Below are positions 1 through 10,900 of a DNA stretch of 64,000 nucleotides, in pieces. Each line of letters begins with the position of its first letter. The stretch's first letter is position 1. Where the stretch lies: positions 4,815,501-4,879,500 of the forward strand of contig NC_061789.1 of assembly GCF_022458985.1 (NCBI RefSeq). Direction: 5' to 3'. This stretch comes from Mugil cephalus (Eukaryota > Chordata > Actinopteri > Mugiliformes > Mugilidae). The translations under genes and the position numbers were made by a program. Below the pieces are notes generated by a model. That model saw only the letters and a list, made by a program, of their open reading frames with translations, was not told where the DNA came from and ran no database searches.

Positions 1-897
1 GATGCTAAGGACTGGGTCGTCCCACCTCGGCCGACGGCCCAGCTCGACGTTTCCCCTGGTGAGCATCGTGATCCACACCACCCAGATGCAGGCGGAGAGC
101 AGGAGCGTGAAGAAGAGCAGCGCGGCCTGAGCCCTCCACTGGCTGTGGGTGGCACCCGTGTAGCTGTAGCTGTACGTGCAGCAGGCGCGGCACATGATGT
201 GCAGGGACAGGAACAAGCCGGTCGCCAGGAGGCACAGCACGTAGATTTGCATCATGGCGAATTCTGGCTGGCTGTACTCGCAAGGTTTCTCGTCCCGGAC
301 CAGCACTATGATCAGCCACTGGGTGGAAATGATAATCTGCACGGTGAAGAGGCCCAGAGCCACGGCGGGCTCGCCCCAACCCCGAGTGGCCGCAAAGCCC
401 AGCAGGGCGAGGCAGCGGGCCAGCAGGCAGGAGAAGGCCAGGGCGAAGAGCACGGGGAAGAGGAAGATCCTGGTGGGGCAGGTCTGTGGGGTGAGGGTGA
501 TGATGAAGGCGAAGGTGATGCCGAAGATCCCGGCTGTGGCCAACAAGAACATGGACATGCTGGCCACCGCGCTGCCGATGCTGCTGCGCGCGTACCGGGA
601 CGAGCAGCAGATGCTGAGCGACCAGATTATCAGGGCTAAGAAGAGAACTATGCTGACGATGAACCCTGCAGTGGTCAAGGTCTCCAGCACAATCCCCCAT
701 GCTGCCCGGCGGTCACACAAGAACCTGTATATTGGATTCAGTCCTGAACCGCAGCCTCGGACACTTCTCGGGGAAGTGGTGTTTGAGGAAGTGGTCTGGT
801 CGGTTGAGGTGTTGTTGGTTGACTGGCATAGACATGTGAGAGGCGCATACAGGAGGGAGAGGAGGGGGAAAAGGTACTTCTTGGACAAGAAGGCCAT
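1..897 (-). CDS. GPRC5-family (RAIG) orphan G-protein-coupled receptor, partial
   Basis: Reading the minus strand from the ATG at 897 gives an open frame to the window edge (299 codons, C-terminus missing). It starts with a hydrophobic signal peptide, then a short Ser/Thr/Asn-rich ectodomain with NNTS and NTTS glycosylation sites, then a Cys-bearing segment leading into AWGIVLETLTTAGF, the typical entry to TM1 of GPRC5 receptors. Further family marks are FGITFAFI, RIFLFPVLFALAFSCLLA, the QWLIIVLVR segment, and WVVWITML followed by RWDDPVLSI near the edge, before the last helix. GPRC5 proteins are class C 7TM receptors with short N-termini, and most of the 7TM unit lies in one large exon, as here. 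Human GPRC5A and GPRC5D lie near PDE6H and MGP, so an A- or D-type orthologue is likely, but I cannot separate the paralogues by eye. No convincing promoter was seen upstream of 897. Confidence 0.88.
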   Translation of the reverse strand, partial: MAFLSKKYLFPLLSLLYAPLTCLCQSTNNTSTDQTTSSNTTSPRSVRGCGSGLNPIYRFLCDRRAAWGIVLETLTTAGFIVSIVLFLALIIWSLSICCSSRYARSSIGSAVASMSMFLLATAGIFGITFAFIITLTPQTCPTRIFLFPVLFALAFSCLLARCLALLGFAATRGWGEPAVALGLFTVQIIISTQWLIIVLVRDEKPCEYSQPEFAMMQIYVLCLLATGLFLSLHIMCRACCTYSYSYTGATHSQWRAQAALLFFTLLLSACIWVVWITMLTRGNVELGRRPRWDDPVLSI

Positions 898-2987
898 ATT
901 CGCCCGTAATTAATCCACACCAAGAGTCAGTCCTTCTTTCAACGGATCCTCTGAGACGACAGGCCTTTATTCCTGAAACGGAAAGCAGATATTTTCCATG
1001 CAGATCTTTGACGTGCGTGCAGAGGAAAAAACAACAGCAGAAGAGGTTTGACAGGGAGAGCGAGGAGGGAGTGTATGGACAAGCCAGAACAAGGCAGAGA
1101 AGAGTGCGAAGCCGCGGAGGAAAAACAACATGGAGGGGAGGCCGGGATAGAGAAAAGGAAGGAGAAGGAGACAGGGCGACACATGGGGATTATCATGCAG
1201 AGTTCAGGTTGGAGGAGAGAGACGGGACAGAGATTTTCACTCCTGATATGCACTTATCACTTCCTGCAGGCCACAGTAGAGTCTTTGTTTCAACTACAGA
1301 GATTCAGATGTGACCTTTTTGATGCTTGATAAATTAAACCCGGGCCCTTTCATATTAGTGAAGTTGTTTGGGACACAGAGTTTTTTGATCATCTGAGCAT
1401 CATAACAATAAAACTATCATGAGAGTATCATGATGTGGTTAGTAGAATTCAAAATCTGTGTAAAATCTTAGAGCAAATACACGTTTAGTGGCTTTGTCTT
1501 CAAGGACAAACCCAAGACGAGGCTCTTGAGTTTCACAAATATTTTCAAAAAATGCACTTACCTTTTATCCTTTCACAGTCTCCAAATGATTCTCCAGAAT
1601 TCGAAGTTGCAATAAACCCCCTCACTGCTCTTTAGTGAGATGATGTGCCCACATCTCCACCAGCTCGAGGTAACAGCACGAGATGAGAAAGAGACAGAGA
1701 GAGAGACAGAGACAGAGACGACCTGTCGATTGTTTTTCCGAAAAGACGAGAACCTGCAGAAATTCCTTCCCCTTCAGATCCCCTCCTGTACGCCTCGGTC
1801 TCGCTACGTCCCCTCCCTGAGACTAAAAGGTGGGGCTCGTACACCTGGAAGTGATGATGGGAGCAAAGTCACACCCCCCTGGTTCTGGATGCCGTGAGGA
1901 TTTGCATCCCATTTGTTGATAACAAAACCGGAGTGTCTGGAGTTGTAGCTCAGGGGTGGGTGCGAAACGCTTTGTTGGAAGTTAGGACGTTAGGTGACTC
2001 ATCCTAGTCTCACCTGGAGACAGAACGGGAGCAGCCTTGGTTACAAATAAATCACAGCAACAGCAAGAGAAATGGGTAATTTAGCTGCAGGCAGGAAGCT
2101 ACGTCAAGAGCACTGTTGGCTTTTACAAGCCCATACGTAACGCCTCAACTCATGCCTGTACAGGTAGAGTTTGTAGGGTGTGTTCAGGTGAATATAACGT
2201 TACTCAACTGTGAATTCACTTTATTAATAAAGACAAAGGTCTGTCCTTTTTCCTTTATCAGGTTGGTTTTGTTGCAGGTGCAGATTGTGTGCTCATATTT
2301 GAGTGTTTAGCTTATGAAACAACACGAAGTTGAGTGTTTCAGAGCAAAACCACCGGTGCCTTTTGTGTTGCGTAACGTCTCTGTGTGGATGTTCTCATTG
2401 TTAGATCATTATTTTGACGGAGGCACCATAGCAACTCACGGTGTCTGGGAACAGTTGATGATAGAGGTGAAGGATGCTGACTTGTGGATGAGTTCGTTCG
2501 GTGAAATTAAAGAATAGGTCTGGGACGTTTCATTTCTGAGGGGTTTGCCAAGCAGGTGGCAGATTAAGCAACGTGGAGTTCAGAGAGTTGTAGCAGCGAT
2601 AGGCAACAAAAACCTTTTTGGGCTAAAGTCGGCTTTGTGGTGAGGACCAGTTGAAGCACCTGACTGGCATTGTCTACCCCAAGAAAAGCAACTTTATCTC
2701 CTACCACCAAATTCACCATGGTGATAGCAGCCTCGAAGCAGGTCAGTGAGGCAAACCCAGATGAAGCGTCTGAGAGGTTTTGTTGACGCCAAATAGAGTC
2801 AGCTCTGTCCATACATGAGCAAATATATTTTACTGTTCTGCAGGTTTCACTCTGAAACATTTGGAGTTGGAAATGTACACAAGGGTTACCTAGGCAACTA
2901 CAGCCTAGAGCTAGACACTGAGTTGCACTAGTGGGTGAACAAGTGGGTAAATGTGACACTGTAAAACTGATTTGAGGACAAGTGCTA
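898..2987. other. intergenic stretch, no recognised gene
   Basis: This lies between the GPRC5-type first coding exon and the first Tc1 derivative. It holds a purine-rich GAGA/CAGA microsatellite near 1685-1720 and several open frames of 60-140 codons without any recognisable domain. The minus-strand frame at 2564-2992 is the longest, and I do not recognise it. The 5' untranslated exon of the GPRC5 gene could lie here, but no site is clear. Confidence 0.5.
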
Positions 2988-3409
2988 TACACTGATCAGG
3001 CATAACATTATGACCAGCTTCCTAATATCGTGCAGGTCTCCCTTGTGCCTCCACAACGGTTGCGACCCATCAGAGAATGGACATGGGCCTTCTGAGGGTG
3101 TCCTTTGGGTCCCATGCGTTCATGGATACTCGATACTCGATTTGGAGGCCAGATCAACACCTTGTGGTGTTCTTTATGTTTTTTGAGTTGTTCCTAAAGC
3201 GTTTTTGTGGCTGCATCCTGCTGGGGATGGCTACTGCCATCAAGGAGAGTCATTGCTATGGGGTGGGGGTGCCTGTTCTGGTCTAGGTGGGTGCTACATA
3301 TCTAAGTAACATCCACATAAATGAATTCCAGGTCCAATGTTTCCCAACAGAACGTATTTATGTCATTCTATCCTCCTGCCGCTGGTTTTAATGTTGTGGC
3401 AGATGTAAT
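2988..3409. mobile_element. Tc1-like transposon, short internally deleted copy (MITE-like)
   Basis: The left end TACACTGATCAGGCATAACA and the right end, which reads GGTTTTAATGTTGTGGC, match the inverted ends of a very common fish Tc1-like family as I remember its consensus. Between them are recognisable consensus pieces: the cDNA-antisense stretch about accessory wording such as GAGGCCAGATCAACACC and GTAACATCCACATAAATGAA. The middle of the transposase region is missing, leaving about 420 bp. The element sits after a TA dinucleotide, as expected for Tc1 insertion. It is a non-autonomous fossil with no usable transposase. A second copy of similar build lies at 53143-53550. Confidence 0.75.
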
Positions 3410-3504
3410 GTTGTGTTCTCACCTGTCGGCCCAAGCGTCAGACATGCCCTCAGCTTCACTTACGCTCCACGTCTTTACCCGTTTTTGGATTAACTGGTAG
3501 TTCA

Positions 3505-3600
3505 TTGGAGTCGGGCACGGCCAAGATGGCGGCGGTCGGAGACGCCACACTGAGCTTCAAAGCTGCTCCTCCGGGAAAATCAAGGTGACTTACGGTGGGT
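3505..3600 (-). repeat. dispersed repeat with CCAAGATGGCGGCG core
   Basis: The stretch from GGAGTCGGGCACGGCCAAGA through ACTGAGCTTC is the reverse complement of two repeat copies at 29.5 and 29.8 kb (about 50 bases alignable by eye), and it resembles a piece at 20.93 kb. It is therefore an interspersed repeat and not a promoter or exon, despite its GC-rich look. Its class (MITE or SINE) cannot be assigned from one window. Confidence 0.6.
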
Positions 3601-3784
3601 TTGCCCAACTTTTTATACAGTTGGGCACAAGTTGAGCTTAGAAACTTCTCAATTAGCTAAATCATAACCCTGTAAAACCCTGCTTAATCTCTCCATCGGT
3701 TTGGAGTCCTTGGCCTGAAAAACATTGAAGACCCCTTTTGAGGAAAAAAGACGAGGACGACATGATTACTAAAAATAAACACAT

Positions 3785-3790
3785 TTTATT
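3785..3790 (-). terminator. pde6h: poly(A) signal of pde6h
   Basis: AATAAA on the minus strand lies about 740 bases past the pde6h stop codon, in an A/T-rich setting. It is the first good signal downstream of the coding region and predicts a 3' UTR of about 0.75 kb. Confidence 0.55.
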
Positions 3791-4528
3791 GCAGCTATCA
3801 TTTCACAGTACATCTCTGTGTGGTCACACGGGCCGTTACTGTCTCTAACCGGGGTTCAGGTAACAGCAAGGACAGAGAGATGACGGACAGCGGGATTAAA
3901 AGGTAAAAGTTCCTCCTCTGGATCCTGTGGAAATGCATTGTACGTAGCGTTTCGGTTTTTTCGCCGTTACAGCCTCGTGCACACTCTCCGTGGATCCCGT
4001 GGTGTTTACAACAGTGCCGCGCGCAAGAAGTAGAAAATACAATGCAAAATAAACGAGGAGGGGAATACAAAAGGTAGGAAGGGAGGTAAAAACACAGAGA
4101 GCGAAGTATTTACATTTTTAATAGACAGCTAGAAGCAAATACAAGCTAGTGTTAGCTAGTGTTTTTGCTCGCGTCCATTGCCGTGGGTGAGGAGAGGCGG
4201 CGGTGGAGAGGGGGGGTTAGAGAAGTCAGGGACAGACTGGTTTAGATGGAAGAAGGGGAAAAGGTTTTTGGGGGGATCTCGTCTTCTCATTCAAGTATAT
4301 ATACTGTCAACAGTATCATATAATATTAATAATATAAAAATAACAACATCATTATTCTCTCTGTCCACTTCGTGGGCTGAAGCATGAGGTAGGTAGACGA
4401 GAGGGCGTTAGGGGGTTTTGCCGGCGGCCTTATCGCGGCGTGCCGAGCTGAGGCGGAGAGAAGGCAGGAGGGCGTAGGGAGTTAGACGGAGGAGAAGGTC
4501 AGGGTTAGGAAGGCAGGAGGCGGCATGC

Positions 4529-4880
4529 TTAAATAATGCCGTATTTGGCCAAGTCGCTGAGCTCCATGTCGCCGAATGCCTCCCATGGGCACACCACGGT
4601 GATGTCCGTGCCGAGACCCTCCATGCCGGGGATGTCGTCACCGAACCTGGAAGACGGAAAAGACAGAAGGAGGTGAGCGGCCAGACTCCCAACAAAGACT
4701 CGCTGTGGTTCAGATCTGTGCAAACAGCATGGGTTACCCTTTCTGGCCTGGCTTGGGCGCCTTGCTCTTGAATGTGCGAGTCTGCCTCTGCTTGAACTTG
4801 GGCGGTCCCTTCTTGGGCGTGGTGGGGCCGGTGGATCCACCAGGGGCCAGGGCGCTTCCTGCAGGGGGGGCGGCGTTCAT
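4529..4880 (-). CDS. pde6h: cone cGMP phosphodiesterase inhibitory gamma subunit
   Basis: There are two coding exons: 4880-4738 (ATG at 4880) and 4646-4529 (TAA at 4531-4529), joined over a 91-bp intron with GT/AG ends. The product is 86 residues, near the 83-87 usual for the family. It contains [15 protein letters not shown], the basic polycationic region that binds PDE6 catalytic subunits and transducin, then [20 protein letters not shown], and ends in LAKYGII, the C-terminal inhibitory tail that plugs the catalytic site. PDE6 gamma keeps cGMP hydrolysis off in the dark in photoreceptor outer segments and is displaced by activated transducin. The divergent N-terminus and the linkage to mgp and wbp11 favour PDE6H (cone) over PDE6G (rod). 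An AG acceptor just before the exon (4896) suggests an upstream noncoding exon. A cluster of GATTA cores lies at 4959-5041. Confidence 0.93.
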
Positions 4881-4929
4881 TTCTGCTGAGGGTCTCTGAA
4901 AGACGCAAGGGAAAGAGTCGGGGCGGTTA

Positions 4930-5041
4930 CACGTGCTCTGCCTCCTGTTGCCCTGCGTTAATCCGGTTGCCTTCCAGCTCTCGGTGCCAATCAGCCGGAG
5001 ATTAGGTAGATTAGGTTAAACAGGCGGATTAGCTGTAATCC
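4930..5041 (-). promoter_or_regulatory. cluster of CRX/OTX-type sites upstream of pde6h
   Basis: Five GATTA/TAATC cores lie within about 85 bases: TAATCC at 4959, GATTA at 5000 and 5009, GGATTA at 5026 and TAATCC at 5036. A CACGTG E-box is at 4930. CRX and OTX2 bind GGATTA/TAATCC and drive photoreceptor genes. The density directly upstream of a cone gene suggests a promoter or first-intron enhancer. No clear TATA box is seen. The factor assignment is inference. Confidence 0.55.
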
Positions 5042-5049
5042 CGCTTTGA

Positions 5050-7150
5050 TCCTCGACGGATTCGACTTCTTTGACAACAGTGTGAAAAAAAACAAGCTGT
5101 ATTCTCGACCTTTAGCTTTTTTTTTTTTTCCATTCACTCCTCAGTTTAGTCTAAACTTTAAAATCAAAGTTTGACTTTAAACGTTTCAGTTCCTCTGATG
5201 TTCACATCAAACCTGATCATATTTAGCACCCGGCTTAAACTCTGACTCCTGTAATCCTGTCAAGGCACTTTGGCGAAGGTGGAAAAACAACCAGGTTTAG
5301 GCTTGTTACGCAACTCCAACATATGCTCCTCCTGCATGAGGATAACGGAGCAGAACATCTTCCAGCTCTGAGGTGGCACCAGTTCTTATCTTTAAGTTTC
5401 TGCAGATGCCGACAAGTGGTTCTTGTCTTTTGCTAGATAGATTTAAAGATTTTAGACTTATTTCTGTTGTCATTTATTTCAGCTTTTTCTTCTATCTTGT
5501 TGAATTAAACCTTCACTTCAAAGTCTTTCCTGCCCACGAACCATTAGCCTTTACAGCTCCTCGTTAATTTATTTCCTTTCCTTCTTTTAATTGTTATTTC
5601 ATTTCATTCCTCGTATTCTGCATATAGATTTCTTTATTCTCTTTATAGATGACATATTCCTGTACATTGCTGCTGCCACATTGAAATTTCCCCCATTTCT
5701 ATTGTCACCTAAATTCACCAATAGTTCCCTTAATCCTGCTGCGTCGGCCCCACGATAAACCAGATCATTTGCTCCGATCAAAGCGTCCTACCTGTCGTCA
5801 CAGAAGTCCCAAGAGGCGACCGCCGATCTCCGCTCAGATCAACTTCTTCCTCGAGTTTGTGGCTTGCATCGTCTGCGATGCACTTATATATATATGTGCG
5901 TCCCTCCGTAATCCTCTCATCCTCCTCTGTCCAGTCACGTGGTCACCGGGAAAAAAAAAAAAAAAAAGAGTTGTTTCACCCCCTCCTCCACCTGCCCTGA
6001 AGGCTGAGACACTGTCTACCCCACCCCCCCTTGGTGGGAGGACAGTGTCAGAGATCAATTTGGAAGGATCTGATCTGGCTTATCCCTCTAAACCTCAGCA
6101 CGGCTGCATCCAGTCTCGTTTGGGATCCATGTGAGGCCTTGACGGGCCTCGAGTAAACAAAGGTCAGAATGTCTTTGCGGGAGAAACGTAGTTTTTCTTG
6201 TGAATTTAAATGTGCAAACTAAAGGTCGCATCGTTCTTCTCGAGTATCGTTTGGATGTTGGCTCTTAAGTCATGGAACATTTCTTTCATGTTTGATTCTT
6301 TGATTAAAACTTTTGCAGCCTGGTTAAGAAAAAAAAAAGGTGATGTCTGTGTTGGTTTCCAGCTTTAGGCAAACGTCATCTTCCAGGTATTTTTCTCAGG
6401 TTAGGGTTGATTACATTAGGCTTGATGATCCGGTCTGAACCTGGCAGCAGGAGTTTGGCAGAGACCTGCTGCCAACGGGACGGGTTAACACGTGTTAACC
6501 CGATAAACGCTGGACATGAGTCACAAGCAGCTGGATGTGGAGTTTAGTAGATGAGGAAACATTTCCAGCTTCACGTCTTGTTTCTGAATAGTTCTTTTCT
6601 CAGATGGTATTTCTTTCGGAGAGGGGAATTTTACTGTAATTAAGTGAATTTGAGGAACGTTCTCCACACAGGATGAAACTGACAGAAGGAACAGACATTC
6701 TTTACGTAAATTAAATTCATTTTAAAGCCCGGTTTCAAGCGTTTGGCCTCGGTTTGTGGAAAATGTTGCTCTGAAAGAAGGATCCTGCATTAGCCAGTTT
6801 GGACGCAGAAGTGAAAAAAAACACGCAATATGACAAAACCACAGACTGACTGGAAGTTTGAGGAATGTGGAAATTCTTCAGATTTTCCAAAGTATCCATT
6901 TCATGTTTTAGTTTTTTTTAAAAGAAAAAAATCCAAGAGACATTAAACACAGACAGGAGCCGGTTGGAGTGTGGTTAGTTTTGCAGGTATTTGCTAATTT
7001 GCTAATGTAATTTTAGCATCAATACAATTAAACAATTAAAAACTGTCTTTATATTTATTGCAGAGCCCAGAACCTGAGCACACAGGAGGAAATGATGGAA
7101 AGGGAAAAACTGAATAAATAAAATAACACAACCTCTTAACGGTAACAAGT
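5050..7150. other. noncoding stretch upstream of pde6h
   Basis: No exon-like frame is recognised. There are poly-A/T runs at 5118-5131 and 5950-5966. Near 5640-5710 a stretch resembles the generic tail of fish non-LTR elements (GCTGCTGCCACATTGAAATT), but too weakly to call. A small perfect-armed hairpin at 6008-6049 is listed separately. The pde6h 5' untranslated exon may lie in the first kilobase. Confidence 0.45.
6008..6049. other. GC-rich hairpin
   Basis: GACACTGTC (6008-6016) pairs perfectly with GACAGTGTC (6041-6049). Inside it CCCACC (6020-6025) pairs with GGTGGG (6033-6038), with a small internal loop between the two stems and a C-rich apical loop. Pairing does not extend outward. It is shorter than a normal pre-miRNA, so the function is unknown. 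Confidence 0.5.
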
Positions 7151-7157
7151 TGATTAG

Positions 7158-7200
7158 AGAGAAGACGAAGAAGAAGAAGAAGAAGAAGAAGAAGAAGAAA
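7158..7200. repeat. (GAA)n microsatellite
   Basis: About a dozen uninterrupted GAA/AAG triplets occur here. They create spurious poly-Phe and poly-Leu frames on the minus strand. Confidence 0.9.
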
Positions 7201-7419
7201 GCAGATGAAGACATGTGCATCTGAATAAAGAAAGACACAAGCGTGAGTACAGGATAAAACATGATGCATTTCATTCAGTTTAATTTTATTTCTGCAGACG
7301 TCAATACAATAATAATACTGAGCCCAGAGCAAACAATGATCTGATGAGAAGAACCTTAAGTTTATATGAGGCTTGAGGCCGACTGGGTAGAAACTAAAAA
7401 TTTACTTAATGCATTATTT

Positions 7420-7830
7420 ATTTCATTTATTTATTTATTAGATCCCCATTAGCTTCTGGAACTTAACAACAGCTACTTAAAGTAAAAAAGAGGTACAAGA
7501 GAAGGAATAAGATGATACATGAATCTGACTAAAGGCTGCATGTAAACAAACTAGAGTTAGACTTTATTCATCCATAAGGAAAACTGCTTGGTCACAATAG
7601 CTCAACGAAACATTAAAAAAAAAAAAAAAACTCTCTTGAGCACCATAAGTGGAAATAAAAAAAAAGTTAAAATGAAATGTTTTGTACAATAAAATAAAAC
7701 AACATATTTAAAAAAATCTTGTAAAATAAAGTATAAATAAAAAACTAAATGTAGTAAAATAAAATATAAGTAGAAAAAATAAAAAAAAATCTAATAAAAT
7801 AGAAGTAAAAAACAAATGGTAAAATAACAT
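7420..7830. repeat. LINE-tail-like fragments and A-rich low-complexity DNA
   Basis: ATTAGATCCCCATTAGCTTC (about 7437-7456) and ACTTTATTCATCCATAAGGA (about 7560) resemble 3' tails of fish non-LTR retrotransposons. They are followed by poly-A and AATAAAA-rich DNA to about 7830. No reverse-transcriptase coding was seen. The family is uncertain. Confidence 0.4.
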
Positions 7831-7919
7831 AAAATAGTATAAGCAAAAATGTACAATATCTGCATAAGAACACAACAAATGGATACACAGACAAACATTC
7901 ACACCTACAGCCAATTTAG

Positions 7920-10900
7920 ATTCACACTTTTAAACTATCGAGCATGTCTTTGAACGGTGGAAGGAAGCTGGAGAACCTGGAGAGAACCCACGCAGACACA
8001 GGGAGAACATGCAAACTCCACAGATCGTGGATAAAAAAGAACAGATAGAGCTGGTACTCGAAAGGTCAGGACTCACTGAACTGAGTACAACACAACACAA
8101 GGGGCTGAGCATGAAGTGCATGTGTGCAGGCTCATACAAACAACACAGCAGAAAACACTTGGAGGATAATTCACTTAAAAAAAAAGAAAACAGAGCAGCG
8201 TCATGCAGACTAGCAGAGTATGAGTCAGGGTACTTCTGTAAACGTTTCCCTGATGAGCAGCGTGACGCCGGTGACGCCACACGTTAGCGAAGCTAAAAAC
8301 AGGTGCACGAAGGGAACAGCTAGCGTTAGCCTCATTGGCTGAAGCTGTGTTCTTTAAGCTGATTGTGGACGTGGGGCTGATCAGCTGATGTGTAAAGAGA
8401 AGTGTTGTGAAGGAGGACAGGAACACGGCTAAGCTTCTTTAACAGTGTCCCATCTAACGCAGCTCGGCTTTCTGTGCTGTGTGATGGAAAACCCCGGACT
8501 TTTAGTTGTGGATTTAGTTTCGATGGGAACTCGCCGGAGCTCGTTAATCCGCCGCGGCCTCTCTGTACTTGGGTTAAAGGTGCTAGCGGTGAACTGGAGT
8601 GACCTGACGCAGCTCACCTTTGCGGCGTTGACGCCTCTTGCAGGTCAATGTGTCAAAATCCTGGAGCCCACCCTCGCTCTGTCTCAACGCAACATGCTAA
8701 TGCTGCTAATTAGATTAATGAAGGGACGGACAAATCTGCCCTTTCACAATCCTTATGAATTCTACTGTGTGTTCTCACTGGAAACTATTTTTAAGGCCCA
8801 CCCATATATATATATATATACAGTACAGTACAGGCAAGAGTGCATACGATCTGTGAGACGTATGGAGGTTTGCACAGAAAGCTCAAAGAAGCCATGAGCA
8901 GCTATTTTCTTAATCAAAGAAATGTCTGGATGGGAATAAACCACAGTCTCTAAGTCAGTCTGGACTCCGGCTGAACTCACACTTTGAGTTCAAGGCAAAT
9001 TTATGTGTTTAAGCTGCAAACCGTCCTCTAGAATAAATAATGCAGTGTTTTCTTCACACTGTGCTCGGACCACCGGGGAGAAAGCAGCCGTCTACATTCA
9101 TATTCTGTGAAAGTATACAGCCTGAGCCCATCAATAAATGGATGACGACGTACTTCTTTTTTCTTTAACGTAGCATTGTGTTTTCTAGTTGTCCGACATT
9201 CAAGTTCTCTGTGTCTTTGACTCCCAGCAACATTGAAAAGAGTTGATGCGTGCAACCTGTCACTCAAAGAAACCACCAACTTCAATCCTTAATGTAATTT
9301 AATGACACAGAAGCCTCAAAATGTCCACCTGGACTTCTTTAGCTTATTTTAAATATAAAAAGCTGAAGAAAATGTCCTGTGAGTAATTTAATTTCCACAT
9401 TTTTCCTGGAACTTTCTATATGTGGTTATTTACAATTTAGTGGATGTTATAAGAGTAAAATAACCTTCCAGGAAAGGCACAAGTGAAACTACAATAATGA
9501 CACCATGATACCATGACACCCGGGGCCGGGCCGGGGGGCATAATTACTTTAATCCAAAGTGCACTTTCGCTTTTATTATCTAAGGAACAAGTCGACCGAG
9601 TTTCTTCACATTTGGCAAAAACATCAACTTGAACTCAAGGGTGAAGTGATTAGAATTTGGGCTTTGTTTGTTGCCTTCAAATACTTTTTCCTTTTTTACT
9701 GTTTTCAGGAGAAAAATCTCCTTCCTGTGGTATTCATGTTGTTGTAGGTGGAAATTTTATGATTATAGGCGTGACCTTTCACAAAAATGGCGAAATATAG
9801 ACTCCATGCGGATTGTAAACAATGTGACAGTTGTTTTTTAGGGGCGGGGCTTAACTGGATGCAACTCGATCTCAAACACTATAGCCTGTAAACTGTGGTT
9901 AGCATATTTCAATGAACTGTTTTGGCAAATATATATATATATTAGAGAATATACTAATACACTCACTGTCCGAAAAAAAGTTGACTCTGTCTGATGGGTC
10001 TATATTCCCCAACCTCTACACTTTGACTCAGTGGATGGACAATTTGACCAAAGGAGGACACAGAGGGGACGAAGTCTGGTCTGTCTTTATCAAGTGAAGC
10101 CTCTCCAACAAAGATATTACAAGAAGTAAGTGGAACCACTGTGGAGGGTAACGTAGTAAATGCAACTTCTGCTTGGACACCCCTGAAACACACAACTAAT
10201 GTTGAGTTAGCTAAGAGTTAGCATTAGCATTGACCTGTAACAAGAATCCCCTAAATAATGATTAACTTAACATAATTTCACAATTTATTCTAACCCATAA
10301 TATTATCCAGGCTGAAACTGATGATGCATCACATATTAATCTTATCTGATGTGCACGTTGTTAATTGTCTCACTCCAATACTTTCTTTTAATCTCCAAAG
10401 CTGAACCAAAGTTGTCTCTGACTGACTGTGGCTGGTATTAGATAAAACTTAAAGTTTTCATTTTTCGGTTTTGGCCCCAAAAAATACAGCAAGACGACAT
10501 TTTCATGGTTGACAGTGACTGTGTTCGCCTCCAGCTTCCCTCTGTTTTGCCTCCAGCTAACGTTGTGATGTCACAGTGACGTAGGCCATGAAGGGGTCTA
10601 TTCTAACTGAGCCTTATGAGACTTTTAAGATTTTAACAGTTGAGACTGTATTTGTCCCAGAAGTGAGATTTGTTTCCACTCGACTGTACATATATTCAAC
10701 ACAACAGAAAATTGGACAAGATAAGAAAATGGTTGGCATGGATGGCAAATACAGTGGAGGAAAAACAAAACAAAACTAAAACAGTCAGCAGGGTCTATTG
10801 TTTATAGTGGCTATGTCAGTGGATATTAACATCTTTCCCAAGCATGTCTGTCGAAATTTAAAAGTCTGGTCAAGTTTTGCTATGTTTTCTTCTTCTGCTA

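Noticed and set aside
5-913. Long frames on plus (145-639 and 254-913) and the shifted minus frame at 5-700
   Set aside because: They are shadows of the GPRC5 coding exon, which occupies another minus frame with clear transmembrane segments.
8445-8897. Plus-strand frame of 150 codons
   Set aside because: No known domain. It ends in a TA-repeat-derived Tyr/Ile stretch.
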